Assembly (NCBI RefSeq): GCF_008728515.1
Contig: NC_044986.1
Span: 60,005,159-60,069,158 of the forward strand
Direction: 5' to 3'
Length of the DNA: 64,000 bases
DNA from: Papio anubis
Lineage: Eukaryota > Chordata > Mammalia > Primates > Cercopithecidae
Shown here: positions 34,818 through 45,673 of the stretch, piece by piece
How the letters are laid out: the number at the start of each line of letters is the position of its first letter
Numbering within the stretch: the stretch's first letter is position 1
Notes under the pieces: generated by a model
Database searches by the model: none
What the model was told of the DNA's origin: nothing
The model's input: only the letters and a program-made list of their open reading frames with translations
Position numbers and translations under genes: made by a program

Positions 34818-35117
34818 TTTTTTTTTTTTTTTTTTTTTGAGATGCAGTCTCACTCTGTTCCCCAGGCTGGAATGCAGTATTGTGATCACGGCTCACCATA
34901 ACCTCTGCCTCCCGGGTTCAAGTGATTCTCCTGCCTCAGCCTACTGAGTAGCTGGGACTACAGGCGCATGCCACCACGCCTGGCTAATTTTTGTATTTTT
35001 AGTAGAGACGGGGTTTCACTATGTTGGCCAGGCTGGTCTCGAACTCCTGACCTTGTGATCTGCCCGCCTTGGCCTCAAAAACTGCTGGGATTACAGCCAC
35101 AGTCACTGTGCCTGGCC
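34818..35117 (-). mobile_element. AluS-type, antisense, flanked by poly-T on both sides
   Basis: Full-length reverse Alu starting in about 22 T and ending at 'gtgcctggcc'. It is directly followed by a second T22 tract (35118-35139). The T-runs may themselves be the TSD, or the Alu landed in an existing T-run. Confidence 0.94.
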
Positions 35118-35701
35118 TTTTTTTTTTTTTTTTTTTTTGCGCTAAGCCAAGAAGTGGAGCTGCATGACACTTCTTCGGTCTCCAAGGCAGGTATCTCAGA
35201 TGGTGTATGTGGTAGAACAGCACCTGAGACCCAGGAGCAAATCTTCTAGGGAAGTATTTGAAACCTGAAAGTGACATGCCCAACAGACCATGATTCCAGT
35301 CTTTCAACATTCTTCATGTTGAATTTCCTTTTATTATACCTTAGAATAAAGTTAGTTATCTTCAAAGGCTCACTTAGGGTGTAAGGAAGAGTTTGTATCT
35401 ATTCCAGAGCCAGGCTATAAAAGGGATCTCAGTACCAAGGGTGGGTGTGGCAGGGGAGAAAGAAAGGGACCACCAAGCACCACTTGTTTAGCCTTAGGCG
35501 ATTTTATTCTAGACTAAATCTTGGACAGTTTGTAATGAAGAGATTTAGGACTCTGTGACTGAAATCTTTCTATGAGCCCCTTCACTTTTCATTAGGATGA
35601 AGCAAGTCCTAGCCTACCTTATAAGGACTTTCATGTCCTACCCCAAGCCTATTTTTACTATTCTGTTCTTCCAGACTCTCTTCATACATACACAAGTGTA
35701 T

Positions 35702-35729
35702 GCACACACACACACATACACACACACGC
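35702..35729 (+). repeat. (CA)n simple repeat
   Basis: Interrupted CA dinucleotide tract with one TA and one CG interruption. Confidence 0.9.
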
Positions 35730-35772
35730 ACATCTGACATCTAAAAAATACTGAGGTTTCATAAGAGCATAT

Positions 35773-35795
35773 TTCTCTCTCTCTCTCTCTCTCTG
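35773..35795 (+). repeat. (TC)n simple repeat
   Basis: About eleven uninterrupted TC units. Confidence 0.9.
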
Positions 35796-36160
35796 CCTAA
35801 TTTTTTCCAGTTTTACTGTGGTTACTTTTGTTTTCTCTCAGGAACTTTCCCGAGTGTGGTGGGAAACATGGCTACTTACTGATAACTCAAGAGCATTGCA
35901 CTTGATAACGTCTGTTCTCAGAAAGGGACTGACTTTCCACTTCCAGTTAGAAAAGTCAGGGCAGTGTCTGGGTTGGTTTGGATTGGATGGGGTGCCTACT
36001 CTGGATCAGTTAACTCTGCCAAGGGGGTGTGGGATAAAGTAGAACATGGCAGCACCGGCATTATCCAGATGTTGATGGGAGGTTACTATTCCCAAAAAAG
36101 GGCAGGATTCTTGATAGGCAATAATTTGGGTTCTCTATTTTCATCTGCTCTGTGAAATAA

Positions 36161-36250
36161 GACTGTGTTTTATTTGACTTGTACCCTCAAAACCTAGCAT
36201 GGGGCCTGGTATAATGTGAGGAGCCAACACATACTTGTTGAATAGAATGA
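36161..36250 (+). repeat. L2 LINE 3'-end fragment
   Basis: 'cctagcatggggcctggtata' followed by 'acacatacttgttgaatagaatga' is the L2 3' end in sense. Confidence 0.65.
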
Positions 36251-37353
36251 TGTGTCTACTAGGTGCTTTCGACAATGAGCATTCTCATTCAGAATAAGAG
36301 GAACTCTCTTCATCAAGGACCAGAGACAGATGAGAAGTGCAGGAAAGAGTTTCAATTATTTTTCTGAAATAGAAGTGGCCACCATCTCCTTGAGGGGACA
36401 GGGAGAAGGTAGGTTCATGTAGGACAATTCCTTTCTGTGGCCAGCCATACACACTGGATTATAAATTAGAGGGCTCTTCACAGTTTAGATTATCTCTTTA
36501 GCTTCACTTTTCCAATTATATCAGGTCATCTGGTAGTTGATTATTGAACTATTTTTTTGTATCGCATGAAACATCTATACTTTTATTCTCCATCAGCTGC
36601 CTCCAGGGCACATTCTTAATTGCTTTTTTAGCCTTTACACAGCCATTGTTTAGTAAGTGCTGCACTATAGCAAGGCACCACTCATCTTTCTATGGTATAC
36701 TTTTCATGCTTTGATTTTTAAAATACTGTGGTAAATACTAAGTTTGGAAAGCAGACCATATAGGTGTGTTTCTATCTTGCAAGACCTAAAAGGTTAATTT
36801 CAAGTTAGTTAGATTTTTTTCTTTTCTCATTAATGAGTTCAGTCCTTTTTAAAACCGATGAACTTTTCATATTTCTTCATTTCTGTGGGTTCATGCTGAG
36901 TTAAAAGAGATTTCATGCCACCATCCACTCAACCATTTTACTGTTTCATTTTTATTTAATGTAGCAGAAAAAGCACAGAATTTTTCAATCATGAAAACCT
37001 AAAACATCAAAGAATATTTGATATTCATGGTTTGAATTTCATGATTTTAGGGGCAACTCTTCCCTAATGAAATGTTCCAGAATGGACTCCCTGAAAATGC
37101 TGCAATGGAACCATTTCTGCAAAGATTCAAATAGCTGCTCTGTTCCATTTGTGAATTTGTATTCAATATTTTAATTTAATATTTAAAAGATGGTTTGGGG
37201 GTATTATCATCTATGAATGCTTATTGTTGCTGAGAACTTTCTGATCAGAATTACCAAATATGTAATGAAATCAGTTCCCTCCAGGAAATGGCTCCCAGAG
37301 GTCATTACTTGAGATGAAGAAATGCAAAAACCGTGGGTGAAAGTGCTTTCCAT
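36251..37353. other. 1.1-kb unassigned stretch
   Basis: No gene or repeat family recognised. Confidence 0.4.
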
Positions 37354-37361
37354 CAGAAATG

Positions 37362-37980
37362 TTTTTTTTTTTTTTTGAAACAGGTTCTTGCTCTGTCTCC
37401 CAGGCTGGAGCGCAGAGACATGATCATGGCTCACTGCAACCTCCACCTCCTAGGCTCAAGTGATTCCCCTGCCTCAGCCTCCCAAATAGCTGGGATCATA
37501 GGTGCATGCCACCAAGCCTGGCTAATTTTATTTATTTTTATTTTTAATTATTTATTTATTTTTGAAACAGAGTCTCGTTCTGTCGCCCAGCCTGGAGTGC
37601 AGTGGCACGATCTCCACTCACTGCAAGCTCTACCCTCCAGGTGCACGCCATTTTCCTGCCTCAGCCTCCTGAGTAGCTGGGACTACAGGCATCCGCCACC
37701 ATGGCTGGCTAATTTTTTGCATTTTTAGTAAGAGAGGGGTTTCACTATGTTACCCAGGATGGTCTTGATCTCCCGACCTCATGATCTGCTTGTCTCGGCC
37801 TCTCAAAGTGCTGGGATTACAGGTATGAGCCACCACGCCCAGTCGCTAATTTTATTTATTTATTTTTATAGAGATGGGGTCTCACTCTGTTGACCATGCT
37901 GGTCTTAAATTCCTGAGCTCACCTCCTGCCTTGACCTCCCAAAGTGTTGAGATTATAGGCATGAGCCACCACATCTGGGC
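37362..37980 (-). mobile_element. Older Alu (AluJ/S) split by a second Alu
   Basis: The outer antisense Alu has TSD cagaaatg at 37354-37361 and 37981-37988. Its right arm lies at 37362-37537 and its left arm at 37845-37980. High divergence ('gttgaccatgctggtcttaaa') suggests AluJ or early AluS. Confidence 0.93.
37538..37844 (-). mobile_element. Younger Alu inserted in the A-rich linker of the outer Alu
   Basis: Full-length antisense Alu with 17-bp TSD gctaattttatttattt at 37521-37537 and 37845-37861. It has an impure poly-T of TTTA units. The left-arm sequence 'tgatctcccgacctcatgatc' is AluY-like. Confidence 0.94.
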
Positions 37981-37988
37981 CAGAAATG

Positions 37989-38790
37989 CTTTTAGCTAGG
38001 AGAATAAACAGAGAAAGACCATGTCTCTACCTTTTGTGCTGGACTGACTGCCTTTTGTCAGGTTGCAATCAGCTCCGTCTCTATGGATGGTATCTTTAGC
38101 AGGGCAGAGAAGTGAAGTTCCCAGAATTTTCTTCCCTCTTCTCACCTGAAGCTAAGTTAGATTCTGTCAGTGAGAGGAAACTAAAAGGCAGTGGAGTAGA
38201 GGCCATTATTCCCTCAGGAATCTCTGAGGGAAGACAAAAATGTGAAGTTTGAGGAAACTTCTTAGTGAACTTCTTGTAACGCATTCAAGTCCATGCTATA
38301 GGCTGAAGTTTTTAGCAATGAGCTTCCTGAGTTTCACTCCCCCAGCTTTTCCAGCTGCCTCTAATTCCTGTATCAAATTCACCATACTTGGAATGCATCT
38401 AGTGGCTTCTGTTTTCCAGACTTGATCTTGACTGATACACCCATCATGTTAGTTGTCTCAGTTTGTTGAATATCAGGCTTGTCCACCTCTCTAACATTTG
38501 TCCACATGGGTGTTAGAATTCTCCAGGATGATGGCAGAACTTAGAGGAGATTCAAGAGTGAATACCTAAAGTTGCTGATGAAAGTGGGAGGATGAACGGG
38601 AAACTGGAAGATGGCAGCTTGAGGAGGACCAGGGTAGTGTGAGGCTGTACAGAAAATATTTTGTTTCTGTGTGGTTAGGGCTTTCTGAGCACCAAAACCT
38701 AGCATATGGGTCAAAGGACAAGTGTTGGTATTTAAAGGGTGATTAGATAGTGAGAGACCAACCTGAGAGGTTTACCTTCCTGAAGGCAAG
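37989..38790. other. Unassigned sequence
   Basis: No gene or repeat family recognised. Confidence 0.4.
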
Positions 38791-39141
38791 TGATAATGGT
38801 TTGTCTGTGTCCTCACCCAAATCTCATCTTGAATTGTAGCTCCCACAATTCCCATGTGTCATGGGAGGGACCCGATGGGAGGTAATTGAATCATGGGGGC
38901 AGATCTTTCCCATGCTGTTCTCATGGTAGTAAATAAATCTCATGAGACATGATGGTTTTATAAGGGGAAGTTCCCCTGATTCTCTCTTCCCTACTGCCAT
39001 ATAAGACATGCCTTTTGCCTTCCACTATGATTGTGAGGCCTCCCCAGCCACGTGCAACTGTGAGCCATTAAACCTCTTTTCCTTTATAAATTACCCAGTT
39101 GGGGTATATCTTTACCAGCAGCATGAAACTGGACCAATACA
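38791..39141 (+). mobile_element. Solo THE1-type MaLR LTR
   Basis: Starts tgataatggtttg and ends accaataca. Contains 'tcacccaaatctcatcttgaattg', 'gaggtaattgaatcatgggg' and 'attaaacctcttttcctttat' (polyadenylation region). About 350 bp, the usual LTR length. No internal region is adjacent. Confidence 0.93.
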
Positions 39142-40514
39142 GTAAATGTTTCCATTTTAGAAGAGGGGTGAAACTCAGGACCACAGAGACATTCCAGGGG
39201 TTGTGAATTGAAGATGCTTGTTTTCCTCCTGGAGATGTTTATTGACATTATGAAGGATAAGAACTTGGGATCCTTCCATAATTTTCCCAAGGAGAATTTG
39301 TTTATGTTAGGGAGAAAAAGTTTCTCTCTAATCAAGCACTCTCCCTTTCTCAGGCGGGGAGAGGAGACAGCTGTCTTCCTAGATAAGCTCCAGAAAACTC
39401 ATGTCACCTTTCAGGACAAATGAATAAACGCAGATACTAAAAACTTATCAGCTGCTAGAATCAGATGGTTTGAACCTCAAGGGTGGTGGTGGGAGGCTAT
39501 GAAGTAGAAATGAGAATGGCCTGATATCTAGGGATATCTCCTTTGACATGTCTGGTGTTCAGGCATGCACAGTGTGGAAAGACTTGGGATGGGAGAGAGG
39601 GAACTAGGAATGATAGCAGTGGGATGAAGTTATGAAACCTTCTTCCTCTCTGTATTTATTTCTAGAACTCTTCCAACGCAAGAGAGTACTGTGAATGCAT
39701 TTCTCTTCTTCACAACGAAGCAGATGTGAAGTGGGATTGCAGACTCTAGCAATCCATTTTAAGAGACTAGGCAATGTTGGAATCGGGGAATTTCTGCTAT
39801 TGTGTATGTAAATGAATTGGGAAGCCATTTGGGATTCTTAATGGCTTCTCTACTGTGGTACTACAGGCTGTACCTTATCAGAGATGTGTGTCTCTGGGCA
39901 GTCTATTTGTTTCCTGTTTTGCTTAGATAAGTAATGTTCCTAATGATCATGATAGGATCCATAAATCTAACTTTAAAAAGATGAGACTCTGGCTATTACG
40001 ATTTCATTGCTGATGGGTTATTTTGATGCAGAAGGAACTCTCAGAAGAGGGACTGGGAAGTAATATTGCTCCTCTGGCTAAAATCATTCATTTATTGAAT
40101 GCTTACGTAAAGGAAAGACAAAGAGACTTACTAGACAAAAACCTCACATTGTCTTTGGCAGTTTTCTCCTTTGCTTCCTCCCTTTATCTTGTCCTGAGTT
40201 CTTGGAAATAAAAAAAAAATCACCTCTGAAATTATAATTTGCTTCCCAGAATTTAAGCCTTTAAATATTTTCCCCTCTTCACAATAGGAAAGAGAACTTG
40301 TCCCCTTCTACGTTCATTCTGTCTTGATTATCTGCCTTTATCAACAGAACTCAGAGAAGACTAGATTGGAAGTCAGGTTTGATGTGAATCAGAGCCTATC
40401 ACCAGCCTCAACTCAGTCTAACATTTTATGGATCTTGGTGAATACTTACTCCCATTTCCCTTCTAGACATAATCAGTATCTCCTTCCTCTGTGCTTCCAT
40501 TGAACTTAGTCTAT
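39142..40514. other. 1.4-kb unassigned stretch
   Basis: No gene or repeat family recognised. Frames at 39084-39423 and 39604-39828 have no motifs and no supporting context. Confidence 0.4.
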
Positions 40515-40930
40515 AATTAATTCAGTGACTATTTGCTAAATCTTAACCATATGCCCCTAGTGTGATAGTCATTGGATGTATCATGATGAACAAGACAGTC
40601 TCTCTCTCTCTCTCATAGTCTAGTGGGGGATACTATAGAACATTTCTTTCTTTTTCTCTTTCAGCTTATATTCTAATGAAGGAGAAAGATAAAACAAGAT
40701 GAACAATTATTATAAATGATGATATGTTCCATAGTAGAGGAAGTACAGCAGAGTTTTTATAGCACACAACAGAGACAAATAATCTAGTCTGGGGAGTCAT
40801 AAAAGGAAGTGATGTTTAAATTGAAGCTCGAAAAAATAAAAAGGTGGTGTTAGAATAAGGAAGAGAACGTGCATGTCAGGCACAGAGAATAGCTTGAGGG
40901 AAAGGATCAGCAGCAAATGTATAAGTGAAG
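40515..40930 (-). repeat. L2 LINE fragment
   Basis: Reverse L2: 'gtgactatttgctaaatc', 'atgaacaagacagtctc', 'agcttatattctaatgaaggag', 'gaagtgatgtttaaattgaagc', 'tcaggcacagagaatagc' run in L2 order. A (TC)n run at 40601-40613 is inside it. Confidence 0.7.
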
Positions 40931-41123
40931 TGATTGTGTACACAAGTTAGACATCTCATATGTTAATCTGTGGTAGAGTGGACCCTAATGCTGCAAGAAA
41001 GAACATGAGGAGCTGTGTTGGAGCTCTGCACCTCTTTCTGCTTTGCCTGTCCCTGTGGCCTTGAAATTAGTGATGCTTGATATTGAGTAAGATCTCTGAT
41101 TCTTGTGAGTCCGATTTGACAAT

Positions 41124-41470
41124 CGAATTATGGAAGCCAAGAAAATGCACAACTCGGATCTCCCGCTACAGAGAGTAAAATTGACTGACAGCCTCAGCTG
41201 TACCCCTTCTGAATCCACTACTGTGTTCACATCAAGGCCATACATTTCCAGTTGGCTCCCAGCCAATGACTGAGCATGGTGGGGCTACTAATGCAGGCCA
41301 GTCCTACAGGACGCATGGCTCCTCTTGTGGGTAACTTTGGTTCAGGTAATGTCCGTCAGCCTAGCTGAGACTTCCATAGAACTGCACTGCAGTCTGAGAA
41401 TTTTCTAGCTAATCTCCTGCCTCTTTCACAGATATCAAACCTGCATCATGGTCCAAATGCACTTCTTTCT
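41124..41470 (+). repeat. Unidentified repeat, copy 1 of 2
   Basis: Matches 41693-42070 at about 570 bp offset. Shared words, with changes, include 'gaaaatgcac', 'attgactgacagcc/gttgactgatggcc', 'tgaatccactactgtg/tgatccacaactgag', 'tggctcccagcc/ctgctcccagac' and 'ctgcagtctgag/ttgcagcctgaa'. I do not recognise the family with confidence; an LTR or L1M-derived 3' end is possible. Confidence 0.6.
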
Positions 41471-41692
41471 ACTAGATAAGACAGCTAAGGGTGAAGGGAA
41501 CATAAAATGAATAGAGAAGGAGAGCAAAGATGAGTGTCTGTTGTGGCACTGAGATTAACTTCAGTGGTGGCAACTGTAATTCATCTTTCTAACCTGCCTC
41601 TTAAGTTTCCCTTCTGGGAGGGAGGTCTTGGGAACCATAGAGGAGCTGCTCCTCAAACCTGTATAGATAAGTAGATCTGTGAGGTATAATCT

Positions 41693-42070
41693 GTGGAATT
41701 TGGTGGTCATGAAAATGCACCAACTATATCTCCTGCTGTGGGAAGCACAGTTGACTGATGGCCCCATTGTTCTACCTCTGATCCACAACTGAGTTTACGC
41801 CATGGCCACATATGCCCTGGACTGCTCCCAGACAGTCACTGGGCCCTGAGAAGCTACTGGTACAGACTCATCTCTGTGGGATATGGGACTCTTCTAATGG
41901 GAGACTTTGGGCTTGGGACTCCTCTAATGGGAGACTTTGGGCTCAAGGACTCCTCACCAGCCTAGTGTTCACTTTAAATTTTCTTGCAGCCTGAAACTCT
42001 TTCTACCCAATCCTAGATCCTTCTTACCGTTTCATAGGTGTCAGACATACATTGCAATCTGAAATCTCTT
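41693..42070 (+). repeat. Unidentified repeat, copy 2 of 2
   Basis: Second diverged copy of the unit at 41124-41470, with an extra internal 30-bp tandem duplication at 41885-41944. The two copies differ substantially, so the duplication is old. Confidence 0.6.
41885..41944 (+). repeat. 30-bp perfect-register tandem duplication
   Basis: Two 30-bp units (41885-41914 and 41915-41944) starting gggactc(t/c)tctaatggg differ at two positions. A recent local slippage or duplication. Confidence 0.95.
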
Positions 42071-42128
42071 CCTGCCTACTTTTTCTTCGTCTCATTTTTT
42101 CTTGACAGTCAATAAATCTCTTGTACGT

Positions 42129-42639
42129 TGTAATGGTTAATTTTATGTATCAATTTTATTGAGCTAAGGGCTATCCAGATAGCTGGCAAAACACGATTTC
42201 TGGAAGTGTCTGTGAGGGTATTTCTTGAAGAGGTTAGTATTTGAATTGGTAGACTGAGCAAAGAAGATTGCTGTCATCAGTGTGGATGGGCATCATCCAA
42301 TCCATCGGTAGAGGAAGGGTGAATTCACTCTCTCTGCTTCCCCAGCTTGGACATCCATTTTCTCTTGTCCTTGGACATGGATGATCCTGGTTCCTGAGCC
42401 TTTGGACTTGGACTGGGAGTTACACCATTGGCTCCTCTGGTTCTCAGGTCTTTGGACTCAGACTGAATTATGTAATCAGCTTTCCTGGTACTCCAGCTTG
42501 CAGATGGCAGATCATGGGATTTTTCTGCCTCCATAATTGTGTGAGCCAATTCTTATAACAGATATCCTCTTATCGATATCTATATGGAAATCTATATATT
42601 CTATTGCTTCTGTTTCTCTGGAGAATCCTGACTAGTACG
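42129..42639 (+). mobile_element. Solo MLT2A-type ERVL LTR
   Basis: Starts tgtaatggttaattttatg, then 'gtgtctgtgagggtatttct', 'gggcatcatccaatcc' and 'cctccataattgtgtgagccaattc', and ends 'ctctggagaatcctgactagtac'. About 510 bp. No internal ERVL sequence is adjacent. Confidence 0.93.
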
Positions 42640-42874
42640 GACATCCACTGTCATCTTAGATACGCTTCTCTGAGGGCCAGAACTAGCAGAGATCAATGTG
42701 TCTCTGGAACTAAAAGGAGCAGGGACAATATACTGAAAAGTGGAAATGGGAGTGGGGAGGGTCAAAAGGCCAAATGGTGAAGGGCTTTATCTGCCATATA
42801 AAGTCATTTGGATGTCATTCTCAGGTCAATGGGCAGCCACAGAAAGATTTTAACCAGGGGACTGGCAGGTTTTA

Positions 42875-43231
42875 TTTTTATGTATGTATGTATGTATGTA
42901 TGTATGTATGTATGTATGTATGTATTTATTTTTGAGATGAAGTTTTGCTCTTGTTGCCCAGGCTGGAGTGCAATGGTGTGATGTGGGCTCACTGCAACCT
43001 CCGCCCCCTCCGCCTCCCAGGTTCAAGTGATTCTTCTGCCTCAGCCTCTCACATAGCTGGGATTATAAGTGCCTGCCACCACACCTGGCTAATTTTTTGT
43101 ATTTTTAGTAGAGACAGGGTTTCACCATGTTGGCCAGGCTGGTCTCAAGTTCCGGACCTCAGGTGATCCACCCTCCTTGGCCTCCCAAAGTGCTAGGATT
43201 ACAGGCGTTAGCCATCGTGCTTGGCCTGAGT
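42875..43231 (-). mobile_element. AluS-type with microsatellite tail, antisense
   Basis: Reverse Alu with TSD ggcaggtttta (42864-42874) and gacaggtttta (43232-43242). Its A-tail has become a (TATG)n tract. The right arm has a small 'ccccctccg' insertion in the 'cctccgcctccc' region. Confidence 0.95.
42879..42924 (+). repeat. (TATG)n tetranucleotide microsatellite
   Basis: About 11 uninterrupted TATG units lying between the Alu body and its TSD, so it arose from the Alu A-tail. Likely polymorphic. Confidence 0.95.
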
Positions 43232-43345
43232 GACAGGTTTTAGAAAAATTACTCTGATCACAGGGTGGAGAATAAATTGAAAGGGAACAGAATTGGGTGT
43301 GTGTGTTGGAGTCACACTAACTAGCAGTGATGGTAGCCTGGATGG

Positions 43346-44079
43346 TAGGTAATTATGTTAATTCTGCCTGTTTGGGGAGGTTGTAAACAATCTGAAGGCC
43401 ACAACTCAGTTTTACTGGTCTTGCTGGTCCAGCACAGTGGTAGCTACTGAGCAAATGTATGCAGAGAATGGTTAATTTTTTTTTTCTTTAGAAATAAAAA
43501 AAAATTTAAATATATTTAATCTTTCTATGTGTGTATGTTAGCTTAAAATCAATTGCTCTTCTCATACTGAGCTGTCAGCCTAAGCTGCGTGGCATTTTAG
43601 TAAATTTGTGATCTCTGTTCTTTGCAATTCTGATTAACTTTCCCACAGGATCTACACTGTTTTGGTGCTGGTTGTGTGGGAAAAATGTTAACTATTATTT
43701 TCCATCTTAAAAGTCAATTTCAGTTTCATTCTGTCAGATATTTCCAGAAGCCATTTATTTGTATATTCAGCCATTCTTTTTAATTTTAATGACAAAAGAG
43801 ATGCTAAAATGGAAAGAAGGATCCTAAAAATAGATACCTTTGAATACTTAGGCAAACACAATGACGGGTTTTTACATTATATTGTCTTTACTCTTTGCAA
43901 GTCTGAAAGCAAGGCTAGCTTCATGGGTGTGCAAACTGTGCATTTGAACAGGGTCTCTGGCTTACAAAGGCTGCATGCTTGGTTTAGTGCTCAGCTGCTG
44001 CCATCATGAGTAATTTTGGAAAAAGGGGCCTCATGTTTTTCATTTTGTACTGGGCTCCACAAATTATGTAGTCAGTCCC
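43346..44079. other. Unassigned sequence
   Basis: No gene or repeat family recognised. The 66-codon plus frame at 43809-44009 has no motif. Confidence 0.4.
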
Positions 44080-44225
44080 ATCTCCAAGATAGGTATTACT
44101 ATTCTTAATTTATAGATCATGAATTCAAGCTCAGAGAATTTAAATAAGTTGCCTGAGGACACACAGCTGATAAATAACAGAGGAAGCATTTGTCTTCAAA
44201 GCCTATGCTTTTTCCACTGTGCTTG
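44080..44225 (+). repeat. MIR SINE
   Basis: 'gataggtattactattctta', 'agctcagagaatttaaataagttgcctgaggacacacagctg' and 'cctatgctttttcc' follow MIR in sense. Confidence 0.82.
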
Positions 44226-44524
44226 TATACATCCTTGTGTGACCTGCCTATAATGGACGTGAGATTAGGCTAATAAAATAATAGTAATAAGCTTTCTCAT
44301 GTTAGTTCATCTCCTCCTAGTGGTAACACAATGAGGTAGAAACTCAGAGCCTTTTGAGTCCAGATACTGTGTTTTTCATTACATGTGCCACTTACAGATT
44401 CTACATCACAAAATTGAGGACTTACTTTTCATAGGACGTGGAATGATGGAATTAGAAGGTACCTGAGAGGCTTCTGTATCTTCTGGTAGGTGGTCATCTA
44501 AGCTATGCTAATAACACAGTTGTT
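44226..44524. other. Unassigned sequence
   Basis: No gene or repeat recognised. Confidence 0.4.
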
Positions 44525-45120
44525 CTTAACTGAGGCTAAAGAAAAAATAATAAAAAAGAATGAAGCACACCTACAAGATGTAGAAAATAAGCTCAACAGT
44601 GCAAATCTAAGAGTTATTGGCCTTGAAGAGGAGGTAGAGAAAGAGAAAGGAGTAGAAAGCTCATTCAAAGGGATAATAGCATAATTTCTCAAACCTAGAG
44701 AAAGATATTAATATCCAAGTCCAAGAAGGTTATAGAACATCAAGCAAATTTAACCCAAAGAAGATTACCTCAAGGCATTTAATAATCTTACTCCTCAAAG
44801 TCAAGGATAAAGAAGGGATCCTAAAAGCAGCAAGAGAAAAGAAACAAATAACATATAATGGCGCTCCAATATGCGCCAAAATGCGCAAAATTTTCAGTGG
44901 AAATTTTACAGGCCAGGAGAGAGTGACATAACATATATAAAGTGCTGAATGAAAACAACTTTTACCCTAGAACAGTATATCCAGCAGATATATCCTTCAA
45001 GTGTGAAGGAGAAATAAGGACTTTCCCAGACAAATGAAAGCTAAGAGATTTTGTCAACACCAAGCCTATACTACAAGAAATGCTAAATGGAGTACTTCAA
45101 TCAGAAAGAAAAGGACATTA
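44525..45120 (+). pseudogene. L1 ORF1 remnant
   Basis: Nucleotide-level ORF1 similarity ('ttattggccttgaagaggagg', 'ttaacccaaagaagattacctcaagg', 'agatatatccttcaagtgtgaagg'). No frame stays open. Around 44870-44891 the normal sequence is replaced by a small duplication of 'atgcgc(c)aaaa'. Confidence 0.75.
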
Positions 45121-45381
45121 ATGAGCAATAAGAAATCATCTAAAGGTCCCCAACTCACTGTTGTAAGCACACAGGAAAGTATAAGAGTATTATAACACTG
45201 TAACTGTGGTGTGTAAACTACTCTTAATCTTAAAGAAAGACTAAATTATAAACCAATAAAAAATAATAACTGTGACAAATTTTCAAGACAATACAGTACA
45301 ATAAGATACAAATAGAAATAGCGAAAAGTTAAGAAGCAGGAGGATGAAGTTAAGGGGTAGAGTTTTTATTAGCTTGCTTGC

Positions 45382-45440
45382 TTTCTTCTTTCTTTCTTTT
45401 CGTTTCTTTCTTTCTTCTTTCTTTCTCTCTTTTTCTTTCT
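45382..45440 (+). repeat. (TTTC)n/(TTC)n pyrimidine microsatellite
   Basis: Impure CTTT/TTC tract grown from the pyrimidine-rich stretch of the L1 inter-ORF spacer. Confidence 0.88.
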
Positions 45441-45673
45441 TCAAACAGCATTAAGTTGTTATTAGTTTAAAATAATGGATTATAAGATAGTATTTGCAAG
45501 CCTCAATATAACCTCAAATTTTAAAAAATCAACAAACTACCACAGCTACCCAAAAAATAAAAAGCAAGACATTAAGTTATACCGTTAGAAAATATCACTT
45601 TCAGTAAAAGGAAGACAGGAATGAAGAAAAGAAGGAGGAGAAGATTGCAAACCAACAGAAAACGAGTAACAAA

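Larger units (their letters stand above)
35140..36160. other. Unassigned sequence with CA and TC repeats
   Basis: Contains a (CA)n run at about 35702-35729 and a (TC)n run at about 35773-35795. No gene recognised. Confidence 0.45.
42690..43345 (-). repeat. L2 LINE fragment split by an Alu
   Basis: 42690-42863 ('agggctttatctgccatataaagtcatttggatgtcattctc', 'gggcagccacagaaagattttaacc') and 43232-43345 ('aaaattactctgatcacagggtggagaataaattg') are consecutive parts of reverse L2. The Alu at 42875-43231 inserted between them. Confidence 0.75.

Noticed and set aside
37333..37728. 131-codon plus-strand ORF
   Set aside because: Reads through two nested antisense Alus; the LALSPRLERRDM and LPSSWDYRHPPP phrases are typical Alu translations.
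42879..42924. Regular short repeats that could suggest a CRISPR-like array
   Set aside because: A pure tetranucleotide microsatellite in an Alu tail; the genome is primate.
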